Source: Plectrocnemia conspersa
Taxonomy: Eukaryota; Arthropoda; Insecta; Trichoptera; Polycentropodidae
Assembly: GCA_009617715.1 (NCBI GenBank)
Contig: VTFK01000067.1
Coordinates: forward strand, 62,001-126,000
Length of the DNA: 64,000 nucleotides
Direction: 5' to 3'
How positions within the stretch are numbered: position 1 is the stretch's first letter; every line of letters starts with the position of its first letter. The notes below the pieces were generated by a model. That model searched no databases. It saw only the letters and a list, made by a program, of their open reading frames with translations, and had not been told where the DNA came from. Shown piece after piece: positions 50,552 to 62,660 of this stretch. The translations under genes were made by a program, and so were the position numbers.

Positions 50552-51705
50552 TTATAAAATATTAAAATTAAAAGATATAAACCGGATCAGATCCTCGTAG
50601 CTAACATTAAATAAATCAATTTTCAATGCCAGCGTATTAAGGAGCCGTATGGCCACAGCTATAGGCGAGTCGGCAAGTGCGGATGTCCTAGCCCTAACTG
50701 CCATCAAAAGAGGTCTCGATCGTGATTCTCGAAAATGTTCCGGAACCCAAAACTGGAATTCCTCGAGAATAGCTGGATTGTCGACAGCACCTTTTAGTAG
50801 TTTGAAAAAATGCTTAGCGACATACAGCTTTCTGCGAGAATTCAGCGAATCATATCCCAACGCTCCTAAAAGATAGGCGCTGGGATATAAGAACGGATAA
50901 TAACCAAATGTCCTTTTGTAAAGGTATCTTAAATACCTTTTTTGAATTTTTTCTACTAAAAGGGAATATTTGGCTATTCGGGGATTCCCAATTATAGATC
51001 CCGATTCAAGAATGCTACGAACTAAGGTGTCATAGAGGATGCGAATAACTGACGGATCGTCAAAGTGAAAGGCATTCCTCATAACAAAGCCGAGCATCTT
51101 GGAAGATTTATCACAGACGTCGTGTATGTGTAGAGAGAACCTCCATTTGCTCTCGAAAGTGATTCCGAGATCTTTAATGGAAGTTTCTCTAGTCAAAATG
51201 TTACCACCGAGATGGTAGAAATAAGCTGATGGCGAACGGGATCGAGAAAATGACACAGTATGGCACTTTCCAACACTAAAGGGCAGACGGTTAACGGAAG
51301 CCCATCTCCACAGAGAGTCTAAATCACTTTGTAGAGAGAAGGAGTCCGCAACAGATCGAATGCATTTATATAATTTTAAATCATCTGCGTACAGAAGAAA
51401 ACTTGAATTTTTAATTGCTGTATTTATGTCATTAATAAATAACACAAAAAGCAGAGGTCCCAGATTGGATCCTTGAGGAACCCCCGAAGGGGTAAAATAT
51501 TCTTTTGATAATCGGCCACTATAGGTTACAAACTGTCTACGATTGCTTAACTAACTTGAAAATAACCGAGTTTAATTATCTGAGCAACCGAGGTTCGACA
51601 ATTTTTTTAATAATAACGTATGACAAACTTTGTCAAAGGCTTTCTCAAAATCTGTATACACGACGTCTACTTGAATTCCGGATACAGTTATGAATAAGCA
51701 ACTAT
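50552..51705 (-). pseudogene. Non-LTR retrotransposon reverse transcriptase, 5'-truncated (Jockey/CR1 superfamily)
   Basis: The longest intact frame in the window (297 codons from the Met at 51445). Reading 5' to 3' on the minus strand: VVYTDFEKAFDKV (RT motif A, near 51665), GVPQGSNLGPLLF (motif B, near 51470), LLYADDLKLY (catalytic YADD, near 51390), then a long thumb and C-terminal region ending at the stop near 50552 (KRYLRYLYKRTFGYYPFLYP). Motif A is in a different phase, with a stop between it and motif B, so at least one frameshift is present. Endonuclease, ORF1 and N-terminal RT are missing. The 3' UTR carries a stem-loop and an A-rich tail. Related broken copies lie at 31236 and 61640. 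The clade within Jockey/CR1 is not certain. Confidence 0.85.
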
Positions 51706-54700
51706 ATTTTTACATAAATATATGGTACATAACCAAAGAACCTATAACTTAATTTATTTCTGTTTTGTTTTGGATACTTATTGCTATAAAAATCCTGAAA
51801 ATAAATTACATTACTTTTATTTTTATAGTTACTATATAGCCTTGTTGAAAAATTTTTTTTAATATTTTTTATAACATTTTTAAAATAATTTTGTTATTGA
51901 TTTTGTCAAGAGTAATGATATTGTACATAAGTCATAGTAATTGACTGAATTTTCTATAGAAAAAAATAGTTAATCACAGATATGATTTATATTATCGTTT
52001 TTTAACTAAAATATTTTGGCTCGCTTTAATTGAATATTAAAGAATATATTACATCTAATATTAAACCTCACTTTAATTAAACTTGTATCTTCGAAATAAA
52101 TGTTATTATCATAGTTAATTGAGCAATACACCTCATGTAGTTTGCGAATGCAGGCGTTTTAATTAAGCAATATTAACCGAACCACAACAGTTTCATTACA
52201 TTAATTTTCAAGCAAGAAAGTAAGCTCATAGAACGTTTACAAAAGCAATTTATATATTTATTATAATCATAAATTATTTTACAATTGATTTTAAGTTTTA
52301 CTTATTTGCTTGTTTTACATTTTTAACAATAAAAAAAGTTCAGTTTAAACACAATTCACTTCTTAAATGAAATATTGTGTAATTGTCTATATAATTATTA
52401 TTAATTATATACTTTTAAGAATAGTTCAGATTTTAAAATGTAACATAGATTCTAACGTTCAATATAAAAAGCTTTTAATATATATTAGAAATTTATAGAT
52501 AGTGTATAAAATTAATTTTAAATTATTAAAAAATATACTACATTTATTCTAACATCAGTAAAATACGAACATTATTTTAATAAACAGCCGTGTTCATTGT
52601 CGCAATTACAGTTAAAAACGAATGGGTTAGCCTGAATTAACATTTTTACGATGTTTGCTTAAAGCCACAAAACATGGTTCTTTTCGATAGTATCCATTTT
52701 ATGGGTTACGCTTTTTATTTTATTGTTTGTTTTATCATTCATTCATTCATTCTTATTTATTTGTTCTTAAGTAATATTATGTATTAAAAACAGTTAAAAA
52801 ATCATTTTTTTAAGCTAGCCTATTTAATATATGTAATAAAAATATAAAAAAAATTATTACTTTTATTTCCCATGCTTTAAATTATTTTAAATAATGAATT
52901 TTTTCCATTACGGAGTTTCTGTAGTGCTGAGAATATATTAGTTTATAAGAAAATGCACATATACGGTTATTTGGCTTCCTTTGGTGCAGTTAACATCCCG
53001 GGACCGTTACGCAACCGCTAAGTTTTGTTAAATTGTTACGAATACCCGTAAAAGTGCACCGGCATCGAATTTACCAAACGAAACCTTTATAAGTTCTTAT
53101 TATTTTATTGAAACTTGTATACCACATTCATCACATAAGCTTACTACTATTGCTTCTATACTCATTATTATTCAGTAGACAGTATTATATCTGAATTGCG
53201 ACTAAGCAATAATGCAGAGAAGCTACGATTATATAACTGAAGTAATCACCTTTTTTGATCTATTTTTTTAGTATAAATATAAATGTTGAAAGAGCTCAAA
53301 GTGAAAGCCTTAAATTTTTATCTTATGAAAATTTCAAAAAAATATTCATTTTATTGTGGGAATAAATTGCTACGACTTTTTAAATAATATTAAAAAAACT
53401 TCAGACAGTGTATCAAATACTGACATAAATCTTTGTGCTCAAAATATAACGATAATCAATAAAATCATATATTTAATTAAAATAAAAAATATATAAAAAA
53501 TAGTATCACGTTTATGTAAACCAGTAGAGAAGTATAGACGACTTTGAGAAAATAATTTTACAGAACTTGTTCATTTACTATATATAAAATATTTATTATT
53601 TAATCAACGACTCTATTTATTAAATATTTCACTTAGGACTCTTTATAAATGTTTAATATATCTCTCAGAATTAAAATGAGCTGTGTAATACCAAACAAGT
53701 CTTTTGCATCATCGCAGTTGATTTGGTGTGCATTTTCTCAATATTAAACATATATTTGATCAGACTTATTGCGAGCCATTGCCAGTTTGTTATATTTACT
53801 TAAATTTGTCACAATCATGTCTCTACGAGAAATTTCGAATAATGGATTATTATTCATCTCGAAAGTCGTACCGCCGAGAGCGACCAGTACGTGACCTGTC
53901 TCCCGTTAAACCTCGGTTTTGGTTCAGAATAAAAAATGGCGGCCCGACTAATATGTGGGACATGGCCTGTCGGCATTTTTTTAATCCTCCCACTCGTCGC
54001 ATACCGTTATAATAAAATATACCTACTACTAGGGCTTCTATAGGTATTTTACCAGACCGTAGTATATAATCATTATATATTAGGTTGCTAGAAAAATAAT
54101 TTTATGACCTTCAAATTCAAAGAAATATTTACATTATTAATCATAATAAGCATCATATTATTTTATTTAGTTCGTGCGGTACCCATTTGTCAAATATTTT
54201 TTACTAGTGACTAAATGATATGCAAACGTGTTTCGAATTTAACTAAATAAAGAAGCCAACTATTTTCGTTTCCAGCACGAAATTTTTAAATACACTATTC
54301 TTCACTAACTATTTCTGCTAACATACTACTATTGCTAAATTTATTTTTTTAAATATTTATATTTGCAACTTTTTTATCCTTAATTTATTATCATAATACA
54401 GAGAATCAATGAAACACAAAGTGCATTCTTTGTTTTAATTACAAACCATATATAATATATAGCGAGCTAATTACGAGAATGTTCACTAGGACCGCTACTT
54501 TAATGCTGTATGAAAGATACTATATTTATATAATATATTTCCCTTCATTGCTAAAAATATATAGTATATATGTATGTGTATAATATTATTTAAAATATAA
54601 TATTGTATTATTTTATTAACTGCCTAATTCAGGAGCTTTTAATTAATTTATTTTTTAAAATAACGTTATATTGTAATAGTTTTATTTGATTCCAGAAATT

Positions 54701-54969
54701 AATAACACAAAATTTTACCATTTTTTTTCCTTACAAATTTGTTTTGGATTTCTTAATTTATTATTTAGTCGACAATTAATCTGTTTTTTATATATTTATA
54801 TAATGCAATGTTATTTAATAATAAATTATAATTACTGTGCAATAATGTTTAAGATGCGTACAATTTGAATAATTACTATTAATCCACATTGTTCTCGTAG
54901 CTTTGTAAAATACAGTCGTCTTTCAAAATAGGGCTGAACTCAGATGTCAGAATGTCAGATGTCATAATT
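51706..54969. other. AT-rich intronic DNA
   Basis: Nothing supported apart from an ATTC microsatellite near 52737-52752 and a more complex patch at 53840-54010. The patch encodes an Arg/Pro-rich chance-like frame (RERPVRDLSPVKPRFWFRIK) of no known family. Confidence 0.45.
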
Positions 54970-55130
54970 TAACCAGGGTTCATGTGAAGAGGAAAGTGGC
55001 TGCTATATCGGTCTTTTGGTCTTGTCCCGATTGGTGAGAGTTCGGATGAGCTTTCGTGTATTTTCAATCTGGAGTAACTGGTGGAAATTCTTGATGAAGG
55101 TTCTTGTTGGACACCTAAATTACTCTTATA
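54970..55130 (+). repeat. Dispersed repeat family A, partial copy
   Basis: Contains CATGTGAAGAGGAAAGTGGC then TGCTATATCGGTC, and ATCTGGAGTAACTGGTGGAA near 55068, which parallels ATCTGGAGAAAGTTCTTGG near 11706. Only the 5' module is present. Confidence 0.5.
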
Positions 55131-55296
55131 ACCTAAAAACCTTCATATGAATACTAAACTGAGGTAGAAGGAACGTACACAAAATTAAAAAATAAGAACT
55201 TTTAATAAAATATAAAAAGTAGAATTTTATTATGGAAAGAAATTTTAAATTTAAATAGACGATGGAAAAGCACTAAACTCTTTGAACTAATATAAT

Positions 55297-56299
55297 TTTT
55301 TTTTTTTTTTTTTTTTAAATGTTTATTTCAAAAATAATTTAGTTTTATACAAGTTATAAATTACATGTTTCTGGCTTTTAGCCATTATCATGTTTACAAG
55401 CGAAATTACAATAGTTTAAATAAAAATAGAGGCAACAATATGCAATATTTAATAAGTAAAATTTAAGGAGAAAATACTAAAACCTTTATACAATAAGAAA
55501 AAGAAAATAAAATAAATAAAATATAAGATACATAATTAAAAAATAACACTTACGAACTGGGGCTATTGAAGTCGTGGTTACAGATTTGCTATCAAAGCAT
55601 TATGTGCTTAGGCATTTTATGTTTATACTTGAAATTTAGTGTGTCTTTGTCATAGTTACCAATTTTGCAATTAATTTATTATTATGTTCACGCGAGATTT
55701 TTTGTAATAATTTATCGTATTAGTAATAATGTGATTTTTTAATTGTAGGTATAGAATATCGAGTGTGGAGTTTCTTTAAATTAGTATAATATGGGGTGTT
55801 ATAAATTATTTTTTACAGCTTTATTTTGAATTACTTGTAACTTATTAAAATTATTTTTACACGTATTACTCCACACTGGGCAAGCGTATGTTAATATCGG
55901 TCGTATTAATTGTTTATATAATAAAATTTTTTTTTTTAATCGTCAACGCGCTTTTCTGTTAAAAATGGGTCTCAGAGCTGAAATGGCGGCAAGCCCTTTA
56001 GACCGTACTTCTTTTATATGCTTTGTATATTTTAATTTAGAATCTAAGTGAAGACCCAGATACCTAACACTCGTTTTCCATTCAATGTTTTTTTGCCCTG
56101 CTCGGTTTTTAAAGGCGGAGGCAACGGTTGCCGGCGCATCGTAAAAATGATTGCCTCAGTTTTATCATCGTTTATTTTTATTTTCCACTTTTTTTAAATG
56201 TTTATTTAAGTTATGCAAAGATTTTTGTAGTTTTGTTGCTATTGGTTTAAGACCATATGAACTAGTTAAAACGGCCGTATCGTCCGCGTAAATAGAGAG
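55297..56299 (-). mobile_element. 5'-truncated Jockey LINE insertion with 13-bp target duplication
   Basis: On the minus strand the element starts at RT box IYADDTAVL (56295-56265), passes KINDDKTEAIIF and NIEWKTSVRYLGLHLD, then SALRPIFNRKA and NKLQVIQNKAVKNN. It ends in a poly(A) tail (T run at 55296-55316 on the + strand). GAACTAATATAAT flanks both ends exactly (55284-55296 and 56300-56312). The RT is interrupted by two or more frameshifts and several stops. Truncation falls just upstream of the YADD box. Phrases such as IEWKTSVRYLG are typical of the Jockey clade. It is a dead copy, but the clean duplication shows a target-primed insertion. Confidence 0.85.
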
Positions 56300-57881
56300 G
56301 AACTAATATAATGATCATAAATGTTAGTAATTGTAAAAAAAATTTAAGCTGCTTTAACGTAAGTTATTCTAATTTTCATCAGTTAACTTTAAAAGCCACT
56401 TAAGCCTATAATGTTAATCGCCAATAAAAAATCTACAAATTAAAATATTGATATAAAACTACTGAGTCTGTCAAACTGTATATTAATTTATTCTACAGAC
56501 ATTGATAATATTTTTACAGCTGTATTAAAGCCTTGAGTTTATAAAGTAAACGTAGACTTAAATACATATTATTTTCACATTTTTTGATAATTTTTAAAGA
56601 CTCTTGGCTAGTACTGAATAAATAGTGATAAAGACTTTTTTACAATAAGTATTTAAAATGTATGTTAACATGTTTTTAATATTATACGATAAGACCTATA
56701 AAGTAATTACCGTTAATACATATTTATTACTATCAAGATCGAAAAAAAAAATACTCAGTTGTAAAATATTAAAATATTTCAATCTTGCAAAAGCTTTGAT
56801 AAATAGGCGTGAAAATATTGACCTCAATTTACGTAATATTTGTTGAAAAAATCAAAATAGAGCGAGTCGTTTCAAACTTCATTTTCGTGTATAAAATACT
56901 CGTTTATCGTTTAATGGCACAAGTCGATATCTGAACAATTTTTCCCGTTATTATTAAAATCGTACTTTATAATATTCACACAACGTGTTTATATAGTACA
57001 AGCCTTAATAAACTAGTCGGGAGCTCCAACGATCCACTTTTCAAAGAAAATATACTATGGACAATTTTTCACAGCATTAAAATAATATGATACACAGGTT
57101 CAAAATTATTTTCTGACGAGTATGAAATAAATTATGAACGTGTATATATTGTATGTAAATATAAAAAAAACGGATGTATACTTCTAAAAATATTGCTACG
57201 CATATATGTTATGACTAGTGTTAATATTTAATAAAAATGAATCTATATAGAAAACCAACTCAACTTTAGTTATATTTAAAAATATTGTAAAAGTAATATT
57301 TCCAGAAAAAAATATTAAATTGAATAACGTATATTTGTAGTCGTTGATATTTTAAGATCTTGCTGATTTTAATTTTAATTTATATAACGGGCTTCAATTA
57401 ACCATAAAAATAGTTATAGAAGGAGTATAGAGACCATTCAAAATGGCAATTAACGATGATTTAATAATATACTTGTATTTATTCATAGTAGGTTTATCTA
57501 TAAGTATTTTATCATATATATAGGTGTATAGATTGCTTACTTGTAGATGAACAACATAAAATAAACAACACGTGCTATATTTATATATTTTAAAAAAAAT
57601 ACTAAGTAATGAAGAGCATTAATTTGTTTAATTTTATTTTTATCTCTCAAATCTTGTATCAAAAAAAAAGTTTTAATGATATGTAGAAAAAAAATCTTAA
57701 TTAAGACACTAAATTATATTTAGCTTGTATGATACAATAATCAAAGAATCTGCGTTACGAATAAAATTGATACCAAATATCAATAAACGTGATTCATAGT
57801 TTTTTGTGCTATTTCTTTATATATCAGAGTTAGTAGATGTTTATTTTTTTTATTAATATTTATTTTTCATACTATCTTTAG

Positions 57882-57935
57882 AGACTGAGGTGTCTCAGAA
57901 GCTTAATGCTATAGAGGGGATTAATCCACAAATAG
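57882..57935 (+). other. Candidate 54-nt cassette exon or pseudo-exon
   Basis: A pyrimidine-rich acceptor (TTTTTCATACTATCTTTAG) precedes 54 bases that end at a strong donor, ATAG|GTGAGT. One frame is open: (x)AG then TEVSQKLNAIEGINPQI. That needs phase 1 entry, but Beat exon 2 ends in phase 0, so it would not join exon 2 in frame. It could be an exon of an unknown transcript, a poison exon or chance. Confidence 0.2.
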
Positions 57936-58145
57936 GTGAGTCGTTCAAAATGGCTTTTCATCACAATACACGGACGGAAAAGAAAGGGGAAAGACGTGCT
58001 CGGGGTGCCTTATTTTGTCAGGTGTTGTCAACTAATTTCGCTCAATGTCAGTGATAAACCGGGGAGGTTGTCTCTTTCAGACGCCTTGTCATTGAATGGT
58101 CCTTAATTAAATACCGATTATGTGGCGAGACAAATTGGAACAATT
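57936..58145. promoter_or_regulatory. Candidate intronic regulatory island
   Basis: Mixed-composition DNA (acacggacgg, gacgtgctcggggtgcc, aaccggggaggttg) next to the candidate cassette. Noncoding. Role inferred. Confidence 0.3.
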
Positions 58146-58947
58146 TTTCCATTTAAACCAACATATTTTGAGTTTCGACATTCATTATAACTGATTGGGT
58201 ATTATATAGTATTAATTATGAAGTTGTTATTAAACAAAATTGTCTTTTAGTTTTTAATAAAAATATTTCATTATTATATATCACAGCATTTTTCAAGACT
58301 ACTTGAAAGTAACTTAAAAGAAATAATTTAAATAACTTAATACTATAAGTATTTAAAACTTTCATATAATTAATGAAAGACATCGTATTCTACTACTATG
58401 GCTTTATATGTTTATACTATACTTTACCCTTTTTTTTTATATATAACATGTATTACATCAAAATATATTTGATTTAATACAAGACAAATCGATTAAGATA
58501 AAAAATATTTCACAACCGTAATTAAGAATACAATAAAACTAAACTAACCTCATCCATTATTAAATATATTTAATTATAATATAAAGTAATAAATCTAAAG
58601 CAAAAAAATAAAAAAACCTAATTAAATTCTATAATTAATAAATCGCTCTTCATTATTTATGTAAAAAAAAAAAAACGCATGTGTTCGGGTCAACCTTAAA
58701 AAACTAAACATTTTAAAAATATTTTTATGTATAATTTATAATTTTTTTTTTAGCAAATATTAAATTCACTCAAAAATAAAAAAATAATTGATTAAAATTA
58801 AAATCAATATTAGAAATTATAATCTGAGGAGTATTATAATTAATATTGTGTAACAATTTCAATCACGTTCATGTCAAATTTAAAAACATATGTTATTATA
58901 AACGCGAAGCCTTTATAATACCATATGTTTTTCTTTATTTCGTGTCT

Positions 58948-59074
58948 GCGTCCAAAGGATCCAGTCGTCTCCAAAGCACGAACGTGAAGAGAGAAGCGGC
59001 TGCTTTTTTAATCTTCTTCGTCCGCTCTGGTTCGGCGGCTCGTCTTGGTTTAAGTTTGTACAAACTCAATAAAT
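58948..59074 (+). repeat. Dispersed repeat family A, 5'-module copy
   Basis: Shows the clearest 5' module: CAGTCGTCTCCAAAGCACG, ACGTGAAGAGAGAAGCGGC, TGCTTTTTTAATCTTCTTCG, then GTTTGTACAAACTCAATAAA. The 109-codon frame crossing it is a by-product of the repeat and its AT-rich flanks, not a gene. Confidence 0.6.
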
Positions 59075-59929
59075 CTAATATTAAATTTCTACCAGTCACT
59101 TATAAAAAATATATAATAATTACAAATAATAGTATTGTATTTGCATCATTATATATTTTTCTAAGAAATAATTAATGTTTTATTAATTTTATAAATACAT
59201 TTAAGTTATTTAATTGTGCAATTAATCTTTCTATTATTATTTTTAATAAGAATAAAGTATAGAACAGTAAGTTATTCCATTACCTTAGAATTATTTATTT
59301 ACTTAAATAAAATGTAAGAAACGTTAAAATATCTTTAATCGTAAAATGTATTATTATGTATATTTGCAATATGATACAACATTTGGCACGTTTAAAAATA
59401 ACCCAGGCTACTTTTAGATGTACCTACACAATATTTTATTTATATTTATCTACTGTGAAAGCATTTTAATTAATTAGTTTTAATAAGTTTATTACTATTT
59501 ATTTTCTCTTGCAAAACTTTCTTTGTTTTCATTTTAACGAACGACTTATTATTTTAATAAGAATATACTTTCGCAACTTCAACGGGTTAATTTGTCATTT
59601 TTTTTATTTAACTATATTTTCTCTTTAAAACTCATATATCTAAAGTTTTAAAACGCGGAAAGGAAAATCCCTTTTTTATTGTAATTTACTGCATTAAGAA
59701 AGTTGGACGTGTAAAACATTAACATTTTGGATAGCCTCATTTTAAAAATTAAACTTGTTAAATTTACGATTGTTTTATTACATTTTCACGTTCGCAGCTT
59801 ATTTATTATAACGTTTTGTTTAAGTTAATAATTTATATTGTAGTAGAATAAAATCAAACTGCCGAAATTCGAGTTACATTTCACGGAATTGTGTTTGACG
59901 CTTTATATAATATAGAGAAATTGAACTTT

Positions 59930-60425
59930 TCTTATGATTAATGAAAACGATTGGATTTTTCTTTTTGCCCTCTTTTCGTTTGCGACCCCTTGCTCCTTGG
60001 GGTTATACGGCCGTGGACACGGCCGTAAGTCCCACTCCACAGTTTGCCAAAAGGTTTAGCCGTTTCGCGTGATTTATTCTTTAAACGTTTTTATTGCGGA
60101 CCAACGTTCCGACTAATGTTCCTCCTGTATACCGCTTTATTGTGTAACTCATGCTTAACGGTAAAGAGAAAAATTTTGTTTTAATATTTATTTCGCGCCG
60201 AGAATAATTTAGACTTTTTTTCGCTTCTTCCCTTCACAGCGAATCACAATAAACGCAAGAAAAAATATTTTCGTGCCGAAAGAAAAAAATCAGAGTGTAT
60301 TTGTCATTTTAATAGTGTATTGGTAGAATCAATTTCCCGATTGTGGGAGGCTTTGAATTTCAATAAGGCATGTCTTCCCATTTTCTGACTCCATATTGTC
60401 AATAATCAAAATATACGCTTGGAAA
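59930..60425. promoter_or_regulatory. Candidate intronic regulatory island
   Basis: About 500 bases of higher complexity (ttgcgaccccttgctcc, cccactccacagtttgcc, gcggaccaacgttccgac). It contains the perfect palindrome at 60006-60027. Noncoding. One of the better enhancer candidates in intron 2, on composition alone. Confidence 0.35.
60006..60027. repeat. Perfect GC-rich inverted repeat TACGGCCGTG/CACGGCCGTA
   Basis: Two 10-base arms, each with an internal CGGCCG palindrome, separated by GA. This dyad is unusual in such AT-rich DNA and could be a dimeric protein-binding site. Confidence 0.8.
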
Positions 60426-61639
60426 ATATGTAGTAAACTGCCTTTCGCAGAATTTATATTGAGATTGTGAAAAGCTAAACGTCGAATATTATATTAAAAT
60501 ACGTTTATATGTATATAATATATTTTCTGCATGTTAAATATTTTAAAGATTATGAACTGAAGTAATGTGATGTAATGCAATTTTTAATAAACATGCAATA
60601 TTTTGCGTAACATTTGACTTTCTAGAGAATTTTCTTAGTTAAAATTTAATTAACAGCTTCATTCTTAAATAATTTACAATATCAAATACTTTTATGAGCT
60701 GTACATAATTAAATACTCTCTGTGTTTATTTCCTTTATGTGTATTTTCCATAAGAGCTATTAAATTGCTTTACATTGACATCATTTTCATTAAATATACT
60801 CATCCGGTAGATCGAGTTAAACGTGAGTAGAGTTGTATATGTCAAAGATACCTAATAACTTTATTTATTATTTAAATAAATTATCGTATTTTATTAAATA
60901 TTTCTGCTTTGATTTTCTATTTTTATTTTTGTCGATATCTCTAACATTTCCCTTTGACAGTTCGTGTATGATTTATTGTAAAGATCTTTCCGTAAACGAA
61001 AGATTAGGCTATCAAAAATATTTTTTAACCGTAGGATGCTAAAAAAATATCAAAAGTTTAGGATATTAAAAATAAGACACTCGTTATCACATTGACTTTA
61101 AAACCTTTATATCACAGAAAAAAAACTTTTATATAAAAGTATATTTAATTTATATTATTCTTTAAGCCATCTTTTCTATGTCATAGTTGTTTTTCAATCG
61201 TTTTTATTGTCTTTTTTCATATATTTAAACCGCTTTTCATTCACTCTTTTGCTATTTGTCGATATTTATTTTTTCATTTCAGTATTTTATTGCTATGGAA
61301 AAATCTATTTATTTTCATTTCTACTGAATTATTAATATATATATATAGTGATACTAGATTTGGTTTTCATTGTTTTCCTCTAAAATTCTCCTTTAATAAC
61401 ATATTTATAATAATTTTAAAATATCAAAAAAGATTTAATTTTATACATGTTTTAAATATTTGGATTCTCATATGTAGTATATATTACATACATATAACAC
61501 AATTCAATTAAGTTTTGAAATCTCTAAGTTGTTTCCAAGATTAAGATTCAAGGTAAAAGCAAGCACAAAAAAGCAGCTGTTTTTCTCTAGACTGTAAAAC
61601 TAGCTGATTCGGTGTCAGCTTAACTGGATACGAGTTCAG

Positions 61640-61820
61640 GACCCGAAAGAGTGATATAAATTCTGTCGACAATGCCATTTCAATGTCAAAATGACAAATC
61701 TTGTCGAAAACCTTCTCAAAATCAGTATATACGACGTCTATTTGTATTTACGGATCAGGAGTTTTTTACATTGTCGGGACAAAACCCATGCTGTTTGAAA
61801 ATAATAGATATTTTGAACCA
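61640..61820 (-). pseudogene. LINE RT fragment, same family as 50552-51705
   Basis: Minus-strand words QHGF (near 61795) and DVVYTDFEKVFDKICH (near 61735-61690) are the N-terminal RT boxes. The second closely matches VVYTDFEKAFDKVCH of the 50552-51705 copy, both in protein and DNA. The frames between them are broken. It covers a region upstream of what the larger copy retains. Confidence 0.65.
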
Positions 61821-62439
61821 AAACTTGACAAAATGTTTTGTCAAATGGTTTATTAAATAATATTTTAGGTGTTTGACAGGTACATTACGTCTTATGTTGC
61901 ATAAATCCGACAGCAATGGAATTTTCTACTAGTTATATGCTGGAAGAAACGTATTATTAGCTCCTATCTGGTGCTCATCCTAAAAATTATACCACATTAT
62001 TTTATTAATTGTGCTGTTCTAATAAGTCACATTGATTGTGCCAGAATAAAAATCGATCGTTTGTTCAATTTACTTAACTTTTTTTTACAGCCAGTAGCTA
62101 AAATAGCGTTTTGCGAACGTTTGTAGAACAAAAATCTAAAACTCATTAAACAACATTTTTAGAAGTTAATTATAATACGACGATTTTATTTTGTCCTTTG
62201 AATATTTTCTATACTTTGTATTTTAACTTTTATAATATCCCAAGTATGTTTACGTTATCTTGAACTTTTTTAAAAGTTATCTTTCTTTTTTCAATGGTTT
62301 TTAATCTTAAAATATTTAATCGATTTTAATATATCATTGGTTTAAATAGAAACCCTATTAATATATGTTCATATATTCTACATATTTCTATATATTGCAT
62401 ATTATAATATGCCAAGTCAGTATACATTTGTAAACATGG

Positions 62440-62660
62440 CAACATTTGATCTCACGCGGCAAGTTGATACCCAGCAGTGTGCCGACAAAGGAAAGAATTA
62501 ATTAACTCTCGAACCTGATGTTAATTAAAATTCAACTGTGCGAAATTGCTTTCGAAATTTGCGCCGGCGGGATTTAGGGTCCTAAAATTAGCATTAAATT
62601 AAATAAAAATAGGTTTTAACACAACTAAGCCACACACAGTTCACCTGTCGGTCACAGTAC
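62440..62660. promoter_or_regulatory. Candidate intronic regulatory island
   Basis: Mixed-composition patch (tctcacgcggcaag, tgccgacaaagg, gcgccggcgggatt) within AT-rich intron. Noncoding. Role inferred. Confidence 0.3.

Noticed and set aside
50649..50876. 75-codon + strand frame
   Set aside because: Antisense shadow of the LINE reverse transcriptase. The similar + frame at 31304-31507 is the same shadow in another copy.
53728..54012. 94-codon + strand frame with Arg/Pro-rich end
   Set aside because: No family match, and the N-terminal half is AT-driven. The mixed-composition patch is only about 170 bases.
58846..59175. 109-codon + strand open frame as a gene
   Set aside because: Its middle part is a copy of repeat family A and the rest is AT-driven. 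Other copies do not keep the frame.
59981..60000. TTTGCGACCCCTTGCTCC as a second hAT-like end pairing with 27351
   Set aside because: Only about 12 bases agree and the rest differs. It is too weak to call a transposon end.
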